Below are positions 1 to 8,154 of a stretch of DNA of 55,319 nucleotides, one piece after another. A program made the position numbers and the translations under genes. The notes below the pieces were generated by a model, which searched no databases, was not told the origin of the DNA, and saw only the letters and a list, made by a program, of their open reading frames with translations. This DNA comes from a bacterium (GTDB lineage: Bacteria; Bdellovibrionota; FAC87; UBA2466), in NCBI GenBank assembly GCA_009927045.1, contig RFNT01000093.1, forward strand, positions 1 to 55,319. The letters are read 5' to 3'. Numbering within the stretch: position 1 is the stretch's first letter; each line of letters starts with the position of its first letter.

Positions 1-69
1 TTCAGAAAAATATCGATAGCTGCTCTGCCCTTCACCAAGAACGACACTGGTATCTAACACAATTCTCAT
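1..69 (-). CDS. PIN-domain protein, N-terminal fragment (cut by window edge)
   Basis: The first 23 codons of a minus-strand gene lie here, read from an ATG at 69. The peptide begins MRIVLDTSVVLGEGQSSYRY. The pattern of a beta strand ending in L-D-T-S/N-V-L is the start of PIN-fold nucleases, where the Asp is the first metal ligand. The same start is found in the PIN part of PhoH-like ATPases (YlaK type) and in VapC-like toxins, so the full identity cannot be decided. Its ATG overlaps the TGA that ends the restored frame of the M20 gene (ATGA at 69-66), which suggests translational coupling. The rest lies outside the window. Confidence 0.5.
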   Translation of the reverse strand, partial: MRIVLDTSVVLGEGQSSYRYFSE

Positions 70-1320
70 TTGAGCAATCCTTCCACCATACTGCTCATGA
101 ACTGAATACCAAAAGCTAAAGTTTCTTCAGCGTCCGGATAGTACTCCGGGAGTGGAGGGAAGGGAGCTTCCCTTGGAGCTTAGTTTAGAAAGGCGTTTCT
201 CTGATACAGAACCTAAAAAAAGTAAAACGGCAGGAATTCCAGAATCTCCATACACACTGAAATCTTCGCTGACCGTTGCTGGTTTACTAGGTATCAGGAC
301 CTTTTTCCCAAATTGTTTCTCGAGAATATCAATTACTTTCTGAGTGAGCTGAGGATCATTGAAAGTGGCTCCTGTCCCTTCTTTAGAGAACTCGACAGTG
401 GGTTTTGGCGCCCCTGAACTCAGGGCGCTTGCCTCAGCTTTTCGACGAATCCCCTCTAAGAGCCGCTTTCGCTCTGTTTTGTCAAAACTTCTCACGGTCA
501 ATTCAAGCTGACAGGATTCAGGAGTGATATTGTGTTTAGTGCCACATTGGAACTTACCCACTGAAATTACCGAGGGCTCAGTAGGTTCACGTTCACGAGA
601 TATCAAAGTTTGGAGATCCATCACAAAACGAGAAGCAATGACAATGGGATCAATATTTTCCTGAGGAAGTGCCCCATGTCCTCCTTTGCCGCGGATGACA
701 ACGTCCACAGAATCTGCTGCAGCCATGACTGGACCCGAAACATACCCCAAAGTTCCGGTTGGCAAATGTGAATCCACATGAAAAGCAATCGCATAATCAG
801 GCTTCGGAAATTTTTTGAGAAGTCCCGCTGCAATCATATTTTTTGCTCCGCGCCCCACTTCCTCAGCAGGTTGTCCAATCGCAATTAATGTGCCTCGCCA
901 TTTCTGCTTATTCTTTATAAGAAGGCGGACCGTGCCTACTAGATTGGTCATGTGAATGTCATGGCCACAGGCATGCATGACGCCGGTTTTTTTCGAAGCA
1001 AACGCGAGCGCAGTATTCTCAGTGATTGGAAGTGCATCTAAATCCGCCCGAAGTAGCACCGTTTTGCCAGGACCATTCTGAAACACTCCAACAACTCCCG
1101 TGCCAGCGAATGGAAATGTAACTTTCATGCCTTCTTTTTCAAGAGATTGGGCGAGTAGGCTTCCGGTCTGTTCCTCTTTCAATGAAAGTTCAGGGTTTTG
1201 ATGGAACTGATGGTAAAGGGGCAGGAGTTCTTTCGAAGCGATAGCAGCTTCTGAGGACAAGCTCTGCATCTGTCCCAAGGAGTTGAACCCAAAAAAGATA
1301 AAGAAAAGAAAGATCACCAT
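66..1320 (-). CDS. M20 family amidohydrolase/peptidase, exported, interrupted by a frameshift near the 3' end
   Basis: Metal-dependent hydrolase of the M20D amidohydrolase group (hippurate hydrolase/IAA-amino acid hydrolase type), which cleaves N-acyl or peptide amide bonds. A hydrophobic N-terminus (about residues 1-17) looks like a signal peptide, so it probably acts in the periplasm. Visible motifs are the LRADLDALPI strand, the MHACGHDIHM metal site, the EE pair in GQPAEEVGRGA, and the dimerisation-domain GGHGALPQ. The open frame ends at 127 with a non-homologous tail. The +1 frame across about 146-180 instead reads PEYYPDAEETLAFGIQFM and ends at TGA 68-66, which is the expected M20 C-terminus and overlaps the next ATG. 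The start ATG at 1320 overlaps the stop of the upstream Cys-repeat gene by 7 bases, so the two are probably co-transcribed. The exact substrate is unknown. Confidence 0.85.
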
Positions 1321-1871
1321 CTAGGGCTACAACCTAATTCGTATCCATTGGGGACATATTCATTAACGCAAGTCACTCGATTACAATCAAAAACATGATT
1401 CATTGAAACATAGGCGACTTGACAATACTGAGCAGTACACCCGAGCTGATAGCCTGGTCGGACATAGTAAGCGGTACATTGATAATCCGTGCATCCGAGT
1501 TGATATCCTTTTCTTAAATAGTACTGTTGGCAGGATTCAGTAGTGCATCCCCAAACATAGCCTGCTTGATAAGATAGCGCTCGACATCCGGACTCAGTAC
1601 ATCCCAGGACCGTTCCCGGTGGTACATAGTATTGCTGGCAGCTCTGGCTGGTGCAACCGACTTGATAATTGAGCCGAAGGGGCATCACCTGGCAAGCAGC
1701 ACGATTACAAGCCAGTTGATACCCGTAAGGCACATAATACCTCGAACATGCTGAAGCAGTGCAGCCGAGCTGATAGCCATTGGGAATGTATATTTTTTCA
1801 CAAACATCACCTCGACCTAAGGATGAAATCCCCAAATAAAAAATAGATAGATAAAAGATGAAATTTCGCAT
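1314..1871 (-). CDS. Secreted protein built of 18-residue CX4C repeats, function unknown
   Basis: A 185-residue protein with an N-terminal hydrophobic segment (residues 1-19) typical of a signal peptide. The mature part is almost entirely a tandem repeat of exactly 18 residues. Eight full units follow one another without gaps, flanked by a partial unit at each end. Examples are CTTESCQQYYLRKGYQLG and CTDYQCTAYYVRPGYQLG. The pattern is C-[TN]-x3-C-x4-[YV]-x3-[GN]-[YTH]-x-[LVWF]-[GAD], so every unit has two Cys four residues apart. The regular Cys pairs and export suggest a disulfide-stapled or metal-binding solenoid on the outside of the cell; this is inference. I do not recognise the family. 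No Shine-Dalgarno lies just before the ATG at 1871; a hairpin with a T run does (separate entry). The gene overlaps the M20 gene by 7 bases. Confidence 0.85.
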   Translation of the reverse strand: MRNFIFYLSIFYLGISSLGRGDVCEKIYIPNGYQLGCTASACSRYYVPYGYQLACNRAACQVMPLRLNYQVGCTSQSCQQYYVPPGTVLGCTESGCRALSYQAGYVWGCTTESCQQYYLRKGYQLGCTDYQCTAYYVRPGYQLGCTAQYCQVAYVSMNHVFDCNRVTCVNEYVPNGYELGCSPRW

Positions 1872-1872
1872 G

Positions 1873-1921
1873 AAAAAACTGTAACAAAAGAACCTTCTAA
1901 ATCCAATCTTTCAGTTACAGT
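1873..1921 (-). terminator. Hairpin plus T run between thiamine-binding gene and Cys-repeat gene
   Basis: On the minus strand an 8-bp inverted repeat (ACTGTAAC and GTTACAGT) with an inner A/T-rich stem is followed by six T. It begins at the stop codon of the upstream gene and its T run ends one base before the ATG of the Cys-repeat gene. It has the form of an intrinsic terminator. The only SD-like string, AGAAGG, lies in the hairpin loop, so the element may also act as an attenuator or translational switch. Confidence 0.7.
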
Positions 1922-2199
1922 TGGCTTTCTACAGAACTCACCATTTCCGAGAGGGATTGAGCGGTGGTCAATCGACTGTCCAGAGTGATTGTCATGATAA
2001 CCCGGTCATGACTGTGGGCAAGTTTCTCAAAGCATTTACGCAGCGCTAAGAAGACCTGATCAGGGTGTCCTTCAATGGACGTACTCATGGGGCCCACTTG
2101 GTACTGCACCTGACATTTTTTTACTTCTGACAGTGCAGTGGCGACTGCTGAGCTCAAGTGATGTTGATTTAATGGTAAAACAGAAAATTCAGCAAGCAT
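1915..2199 (-). CDS. Thiamine-binding protein, YkoF/MTH1187 (DUF77) family
   Basis: A small cytosolic protein (94 residues) of the ferredoxin-like-fold family that includes MTH1187 and the HMP/thiamine-binding YkoF. The family signature is seen as MLAEFSVLPL at the start, then QYQVGPMSTSIEG, a helix with VFLALRKCFE, and the closing strand RVIMTITLDSR. Members bind thiamine or related pyrimidines and form tetramers; the physiological role is poorly known. A GTG at 2208 would add three residues, but it overlaps the GAGGAG Shine-Dalgarno (2208-2213), so the ATG at 2199 with an 8-base spacer is chosen. That Shine-Dalgarno is buried in a hairpin. No TPP riboswitch motif was seen upstream; the upstream DNA is the group II intron-like RNA. 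Confidence 0.75.
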   Translation of the reverse strand: MLAEFSVLPLNQHHLSSAVATALSEVKKCQVQYQVGPMSTSIEGHPDQVFLALRKCFEKLAHSHDRVIMTITLDSRLTTAQSLSEMVSSVESQL

Positions 2200-2203
2200 A
2201 TAA

Positions 2204-2228
2204 TCCACTCCTCAGGTGAGGAGGTGGA
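2204..2228 (-). promoter_or_regulatory. Hairpin that sequesters the Shine-Dalgarno of the thiamine-binding gene
   Basis: On the minus strand TCCACCTCCTCA and TGAGGAGTGGA pair over 11 bases with one bulged C and a two-base loop. The right arm holds GAGGAG, the ribosome-binding site for the ATG at 2199. Folding would hide the site, so expression may depend on an event that opens it, such as transcription read-through or splicing of the upstream RNA. Confidence 0.5.
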
Positions 2229-2246
2229 GCGTCGAAATGCTGCAAG

Positions 2247-3057
2247 ATAAACTTTTAGCACGATCGACACACCCACCGACTTACCTGCTCAACCGTACGT
2301 TGGGTTTTCCCCAGTACGGCTAGAAAGGCTGGCTCATCAAATGAAAGCATTCCTCAGTAAAGTTTCGGATTAAGCCTACTTCCGGCATGCTCCGAATCCA
2401 AACTCAGTTGGCTTTCGTTCTCACACCTCCCGTACATCAGAGGTGGTGCCACACGAACAACTTTCGTTGTTTTACCTCTGAGATCCTCGCTCAGCTCTGC
2501 TTTTTGTATTCAGAGCCTCTCAGCTTATCGATCTCATCTGCCCTACTCTTAACCATGAATGAGAAGTCTCATCCATTGCTCCTACATAAGCTCAGAGCGG
2601 TTAAAAGCAGTTCCGCGCTTTTGTAACTCCTTCTTTATTGACCTATCGCCCTCTCAGTATGAACTCGGGTTTGGGGCCCCATCCAGTTGCCATGGTTCCC
2701 AATAATAGCCTTCGTCCGGCTTGATCAGACTCGGCACCCATTCCCAAACGATGAACTTCGATCCACCCCTTGGGGAACTGTTCAAACCTCACTGAGGTTT
2801 GCTTTCGCTGCAATCGACCAACTTGCAAGTCATCTTCTCGAAGTCACTCCTCGGACAGTAACCTGTTCGAGGAGTCGATGACTTTTTCGGTCAGCTTCCG
2901 TAAGTGGCATTGCTGCCCCTTACGCTAACTATCGCTACAGCCGCATCTGGACAATTCGGCTGGTGAGATTTTCACTCACAAGAAAGTGCTACTTGCGTCG
3001 CTACCTTCAAGCACGTTTATTCAGGATTGCACTTACAATGCCAAAGTTTTTTCGCAC
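2247..3057 (-). mobile_element. Group II intron-like ribozyme without an encoded protein (ends approximate)
   Basis: About 810 bases on the minus strand have no credible reading frame but dense RNA structure. The 5' end carries GTGCG (3057-3053), the usual first bases of bacterial group II introns. Near the 3' end lies a hairpin with the domain V pattern AGCCGTAC ... GTACGGTT, in which AGC pairs with GTT, followed by a distal GGG/CCC stem with an A-rich loop and a 2-base bulge (2290-2322). In between are long perfect stems, for example ACTCCTCG/CGAGGAGT (2846-2875), TCAGAGGT/ACCTCTGA (2437-2481) enclosing a GAAA-capped hairpin (2456-2471), and a domain I-like GTGAGTGAAAATCTCAC hairpin. No maturase/reverse transcriptase ORF is present, so any mobility or splicing would need a protein in trans. 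It sits between cls and the thiamine-binding gene, in the same direction. The 3' end is estimated from an A-rich stretch and is uncertain by tens of bases. Confidence 0.72.
2290..2322 (-). ncRNA. Group II intron domain V hairpin
   Basis: Catalytic-core hairpin. The outer helix AGCCGTAC/GTACGGTT includes the catalytic triad AGC paired to GTT. A 2-base bulge (AC) on the 3' strand and a distal TGGG/CCCA stem closed by an A-rich loop match the known domain V layout of 34 or so nucleotides. This is the strongest single signal for the intron call. Confidence 0.75.
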
Positions 3058-3118
3058 TGAATGAGTGGATTACCAGTGCTGAGTATTGCTTTTTGAAGTT
3101 GTAAATTGGTTTTTGCAG

Positions 3119-4535
3119 TTAGAGGAGAGGTGCGATCAATCGAAACAGCCTTGCTTCACACGAACTAAAAAAGTCTGATCTTTGAAATTGCTGAGCAAAA
3201 TAGCTTCAGCATGATTTCGACGCTGGGAAAACATTTGTTCTAAGGAAACCACCTCTGATTTACCAAAGACAAGGTCGTACATTCAAAGTTGAGTCGGAAA
3301 CTTCGTTCATCCATGTTAGCAGATCCAATCATCGCCACCTCAGAATCAATGGTAACTTGTTTCGCATGAATAAAAGATTCAGTAGTTTCCCAGATTGAAA
3401 CACCTCCTTGCAGAAGATTCCAGTACCAGCTCTTTGAAGCGGCATCTACCAACCAGAGATCCGATTTTCTTGGGACTAAAATTTCAACCTGAACGCCGCG
3501 CCGTACTGCGGCTTCCAGCGAAATTGCTATGGATTCTGTGGGTATAAAATAGGGGCTAAGCAAAGTGATTCTATGTTGGGCAGCGTGAATCAATGCCATG
3601 AGAATCTTCTCAAAAGCATGAGAAGGCTCATCAGGTCCCGTGGGAAGAAATTGAACGACAGATTGTCCCACCTGGGAGTTAGCGATGAGAGCATCTTCCA
3701 CTGATTTCACCTTGTGCCCTGTGGTGAATTCCCAATCTTCACAAAAGACCGTGGCTAACTGCGATACACTGGGACCTTCAATCAACACTTGGTTATCAAT
3801 CCAATCTAATTTTAAAAGCCTCCAAGCTCTAAAATCAGAGCAAATATTTTGACTGCCCGTGAAGGCCTGAACGCCATCTATCAGTGCTAATTTTCTATGA
3901 TTTCTGAGCTGGAATCCCCATGGCCGTTTGAGAGTGAGTGCACCAAAAAATGCGACTTGTGCCCCGGAATCCAGCAAAGGCTGCAGAAATTTGGTATTGA
4001 GTGAGAAAGACCCCACTTGATCCACGAGTATTTTAACCTCTAATCCCTGCTGAGCTTTTTGAATCAATAAATCTCTGAAGTGAACGCCTACAGCATCAGG
4101 TCTGAAGATATAGTATTCCAAGAAGATACTTTTTTTTGCACCTTCAATAGCTTGGGAAAGGGCTTGATAAATAGTCTCCTGGCCTTCAAAAAACTGGAGT
4201 CGATTTCCTCCCACAGGGGGAAAACCCGACAAGTTTTCTGCAAGTTGAGAAACGGGTAAAAAACGGGGCTCTAATTCGCCTAATGTGGAACGCATGAGAA
4301 AACCAGTTTCCGGAAGTTTTCTTTGCGGTTCCGGTTTGGGTCTTTTTCTCCGTTTGAAATCGGAATAGCCCACTAACGAGTAGAGGAGGGGGCCAAAAAT
4401 GGGGAGGAGAAAAAAGCTCAAAATCCAGGACCAAGTAGTGGCGGGTGATCCTTTCCGACGACTCAAAACCAAAAGAGTAAACACAAGACCCAATCCAATA
4501 CTGAGTTGATTAAAAACACTCCAAAAAGAATTCAT
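3119..4535 (-). CDS. cls: Cardiolipin synthase (phospholipase D family), frameshifted near the 3' end
   Basis: Inner-membrane enzyme that joins two phosphatidylglycerol molecules into cardiolipin. Two N-terminal membrane segments (within roughly residues 1-65) precede two phospholipase D domains. The HKD motifs appear as NHRKLALIDG in the first and IHAKQVTIDSEVAMIGSANMDERS in the second. The open frame stops at 3240 after a foreign tail. From about 3262-3290 the neighbouring frame reads LVFGKSEVVSLEQMF and continues to RLIAPLL and TAA 3121-3119, the typical CLS C-terminus. Adding one base at the GG of 3273-3274 restores a full-length protein. An ATG at 4535 lies 4 bases after the metH stop, which suggests an operon with metH; a longer reading upstream to 4640 would run inside metH and is not preferred. 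Confidence 0.85.
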
Positions 4536-4539
4536 AACT

Positions 4540-7500
4540 TCAGGGATCAAGTCTTGGGTTAACGGGAACCTCATCCATCGTGACCACTCCCGTAGAAAAA
4601 TAAGAGGCTTGGGGATGATGAAAAACCAGAGCAGAGACACTTGCCTCAGGATCCATCATGAAACCATCGGTGAGTTGAACTCCTGCTTGCTCCGGCCGGA
4701 GCATTTCAAAGAGTGTTTTTTGGTCTTCCAGGCGCGGGCAAGCCGGGTATCCAAAGGAGTACCTTTTTCCATGGTATTTGGCTTGAAAACGTTCCAACAT
4801 GGTCGTCTTCAGAGGATCAGGGAAACCCCACATAGCTCTGAGCTGGGCATGGATCAGTTCGGCGTAAGCCTCCGCAGATTCCAAAGCGAGCACTTGCAGG
4901 ATGTGAGATTTAAGGTACTCCCCCTGTGATTTAAACTGTTCAGCCAGATCTCTCACACCCACTCCAACCGTGGTGACGAACGCAGCCACGTTATCACTCA
5001 AGTCCGCGGCCGTAGGCTTAGCAATGGTAGGCCTTACATAGTCCGCGATACACAAACCATCCTTCTTCGGTTGCCTTGGAAAATCAAAGTGTAACACTTT
5101 GGAGGAACCATTGGTGCCTGCTGCTACAAAGAGCCGATTACCAAAAGAACCTGCTGGAAAAAAACCATAAACAGCAGAAGGCTGCATCAGAGGGGTGTGT
5201 CGATAAGTATCACGGAGTTCCTGAACCGCTTTGAATACATTGGCTGCTCGAGGGTCTTTTTCCTCGATGAACTTCAGAAGTCTTGGATCGGTCTCCACTT
5301 TTTCTAGTTCCCGAGCTATCGGACCTCTGAGCCCTAAATGTCTTCCGTAAACCATCATGGGATTTACAAAACGCCAAATATGATCAATGGGGGTGCTTCT
5401 AAGCACTCGCAATCCAAAATGAGGTGGCAAAGGCGGAGATTCAATCATTTGAATCAGAGCGCTTCGCTCAAAAGTAGCTTGCTCCGGCGATTTGTGAACT
5501 GCAGGGGCCTGATTGAGTTTTTCTTCTTTCTGCTGAAGGTCTCGTTTAAGTTGTTCAAAGGCGGTCGGATTGACAACTTTTTTGGCGAGTTCCAGACCAT
5601 TCATGGCATCGGAAGCATAGACTGCAGTACCTGCATAGGCTGGGGCTATTTGCTTGATCACGAAGTTCTCAGAAAGTGCGGCTCCACCCACCAGCAGAGG
5701 AATCTGAATGCCTGCACGACTCAAATCTGCTGCAGTTAAAACCATTTGTTGTGCAGATTTAACCAAGAGCCCCGATAAACCAATCATGTCTGGCTGATGT
5801 TCCTTGACCGCAGCGACGAGCTGTTCAGGTGGAATTTTGATGCCTAGATTGATCACCTTGAAGCCATTGTTACTCAGAATGATATCCACTAGATTTTTTC
5901 CAATATCGTGAACATCTCCCTTCACGGTGGCTAGGATCACTTTTCCACGGGTTGAATTATCAGTTTTTTCCATGAAAGGTTCCAAATAAGAAACTGCCGC
6001 TTTCATGGCCTCAGCGGATTGGAGCACTTCCGCAACAATGAGTTGATTGGAATTAAAGAGGCGCCCCACCTCATCCATTCCTTTCATGAGGGGGCCGTTG
6101 ATAATTTCCAAAGGCTTCAAGGTTTGGAGTGCTAAGGCCAAGTCTTCCACTAAGCCGTCTTTAGAACCCTCAATAATGTAACGTGGAAGGCGTTCTAAGA
6201 GCGGGAGAGTCGTTTTATCTTTCTTGGGCAGTGCCTTACGCTTTCGGAAATAAGCTGCAAAAGCACCTACCGGATCCGCTCCACGATTGTAGAGTAAGTC
6301 TTCCGCTAATTGGCGTTCATTCTCTGGGATGCTGGCATACCTCTCGAGTTTTTCTGAATTGACTATAGCGAGATCAAGTCCCGCTTGGACGCAGAGATAG
6401 AGAAATACAGAATTCAAAACTTCTCTGCCGGCGCTGGGGAGTCCAAAACTGACATTTGAAATCCCAAGAATAGTTTTTGTCTTGGGGAAGTGTTGCTTTA
6501 GAAGGCGGACCCCTTCAATCGTTTCAACTGCTGAACCCACATACTGTGCATCTCCCGTGGCACAGGGAAACACCAAGGGATCCCAAATAATATCCTCAGG
6601 AGCTAACCCATATTTTTCAGTGAGGAGTTGATATTCTTTAGTCGCGATTTCCAATTTTCTCTGTCGAGAAACTCCCATCCCCTGTTGAGGATCGTCATCG
6701 ATAGTCCCTACCACTACAGCTGCGCCAAACTGTTTGATCAACGGAAGTACTTTTTCAAAACGTTCTTCACCATCTTCCAAATTAATGGAATTGATGATCG
6801 CTTTTCCTTGAGAGTAAGTGAGAGCCATACCGATCACTTTTTCATCGGTAGAATCGATCATGAGGGGAGCTCTTACTTTTTTTGAAGCGAGCTCTAAGAA
6901 AGAACGCATATCCGACATCTCATCTCGATCGGGATTAGCCAAACAAATATCTACGATATGGGCACCACTCTTGATCTGTGCTTTGGCAATATCAGAAGCT
7001 TCATCAAACTTATTTTGACAGATCAAATCCTTAAATTTCTTACTCCCGATGACATTAGTCCGTTCACCCACGATAAAAGGACGTTGATTCTCTGAAAGCT
7101 CTAAAAAATCTATTCCCGAAACTGCGGAAATAGATTGTCTCGAAAAAATCCTCGGGGAATGCTGTTCGGCCAGTTGAGCCAATGCTTGAATGTGATGGGC
7201 GGTAGTGCCACAGCAACCGCCTAACAAATTTACCCAACCTTGTTGGACAAAATGAGCAATCGCTCGAGATAAAATTTCTGGGGTTTCCAAATAGTTTCCA
7301 TTTTCATCGGGTAGTCCCGCATTTGGCACACAGGAAACTGGAAAGGGAGAGAGCTGTGCCAAAGACCGGATGTGATCCGTCATGAACTCAGGGCCCGTGG
7401 CGCAATTGAGGCCTAAATAAAGGAGCTCTCGATGGGCAACCGAAGTGAGGAGCGCTTCCACACTTTGTCCTGCTAACATGGTTCCCATGGGTTCAATCGT

Positions 7501-8094
7501 GGCTGAGATGGCGATTGGAATCTGAAGCGTGTTTTCAGCAAGCAAACGATCAATGCCCAACAGAGCAGCTTTGATATTTCGGGTATCCTGACAGGTTTCC
7601 AAAAGAAAATAATCCACACCGCCTTCCATCAGCGCTTTAGCTTGTTGGTAGAAGTGATCGATTAAATTTTCGAAAGTGATCCCGCCAGTAACAGAAATTG
7701 CTTTGGTTGTGGGACCGATGGAGCCCGCTACAAATCTGGGTTTTTGAGGAGTGCTAAAGGAGTCGGCAATTTTTCGGGCGATTTGAGCCGCTTCAAAGTT
7801 GATCTCGGCAGCTTTGTTTCCCAAACTGTATTCATCTAAAACAAGAGGAGTCGCTCCAAAGGTATTGGTCTCGATGATGTCGGCCCCAGCTTTCAAATAG
7901 TCCGCATAGATAGAACGAATCACATCAGGACGGGAAATGACTAAATGTTCATTGCAACCTTCGAGTTCTGCTCCTCCAAAATCTTGAGCTGTGAGCCCCA
8001 GGTTTTGAATAGCGGTTCCCATAGCCCCATCTAGGACTAAAATCCGACTCCGAACAGAATCTCTAAGTAATTGAATTCTTTCTGCTTTATTCAA
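4540..8094 (-). CDS. metH: Cobalamin-dependent methionine synthase
   Basis: Cytosolic enzyme that moves the methyl group of 5-methyl-tetrahydrofolate to homocysteine through methylcobalamin. At 1184 residues it is the usual full length. The four modules are all visible: the homocysteine domain with zinc ligands Cys231 and Cys294-Cys295 (GLNCATGP, GGCCGTT); the pterin domain starting about 340 (GERTNVIGS); the cobalamin domain with GDVHDIGKN, whose His729 is the lower axial ligand; and the C-terminal reactivation domain (about 860-1184) with the FGYPACPRLEDQ loop that binds S-adenosylmethionine. The start ATG at 8094 follows prfC by 60 bases. The gene is followed by cls after 4 bases. No SAM or cobalamin riboswitch was seen in the short leader. 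Confidence 0.97.
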   Translation of the reverse strand: MNKAERIQLLRDSVRSRILVLDGAMGTAIQNLGLTAQDFGGAELEGCNEHLVISRPDVIRSIYADYLKAGADIIETNTFGATPLVLDEYSLGNKAAEINFEAAQIARKIADSFSTPQKPRFVAGSIGPTTKAISVTGGITFENLIDHFYQQAKALMEGGVDYFLLETCQDTRNIKAALLGIDRLLAENTLQIPIAISATIEPMGTMLAGQSVEALLTSVAHRELLYLGLNCATGPEFMTDHIRSLAQLSPFPVSCVPNAGLPDENGNYLETPEILSRAIAHFVQQGWVNLLGGCCGTTAHHIQALAQLAEQHSPRIFSRQSISAVSGIDFLELSENQRPFIVGERTNVIGSKKFKDLICQNKFDEASDIAKAQIKSGAHIVDICLANPDRDEMSDMRSFLELASKKVRAPLMIDSTDEKVIGMALTYSQGKAIINSINLEDGEERFEKVLPLIKQFGAAVVVGTIDDDPQQGMGVSRQRKLEIATKEYQLLTEKYGLAPEDIIWDPLVFPCATGDAQYVGSAVETIEGVRLLKQHFPKTKTILGISNVSFGLPSAGREVLNSVFLYLCVQAGLDLAIVNSEKLERYASIPENERQLAEDLLYNRGADPVGAFAAYFRKRKALPKKDKTTLPLLERLPRYIIEGSKDGLVEDLALALQTLKPLEIINGPLMKGMDEVGRLFNSNQLIVAEVLQSAEAMKAAVSYLEPFMEKTDNSTRGKVILATVKGDVHDIGKNLVDIILSNNGFKVINLGIKIPPEQLVAAVKEHQPDMIGLSGLLVKSAQQMVLTAADLSRAGIQIPLLVGGAALSENFVIKQIAPAYAGTAVYASDAMNGLELAKKVVNPTAFEQLKRDLQQKEEKLNQAPAVHKSPEQATFERSALIQMIESPPLPPHFGLRVLRSTPIDHIWRFVNPMMVYGRHLGLRGPIARELEKVETDPRLLKFIEEKDPRAANVFKAVQELRDTYRHTPLMQPSAVYGFFPAGSFGNRLFVAAGTNGSSKVLHFDFPRQPKKDGLCIADYVRPTIAKPTAADLSDNVAAFVTTVGVGVRDLAEQFKSQGEYLKSHILQVLALESAEAYAELIHAQLRAMWGFPDPLKTTMLERFQAKYHGKRYSFGYPACPRLEDQKTLFEMLRPEQAGVQLTDGFMMDPEASVSALVFHHPQASYFSTGVVTMDEVPVNPRLDP

Positions 8095-8154
8095 AAAAAA
8101 CCTTCTAATTGAGTGCTACCAGAACTTTAACCGACAAATGGTGCCCCAGAAAGA

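Noticed and set aside
1330-1800. Tandem DNA repeat of 54-base period taken as a possible CRISPR array
   Set aside because: The period is exactly 18 codons and the variation is codon-like; it is the Cys-repeat protein.
2200-2400. TPP riboswitch ahead of the thiamine-binding gene
   Set aside because: No CUGAGA box or matching pyrophosphate-sensor arm was found; the visible structure is domain V and a small hairpin.
2387-2881. Short plus-strand reading frames within the intron region
   Set aside because: They have no Shine-Dalgarno, no protein-like composition, and lie across RNA stems of the group II-like element.
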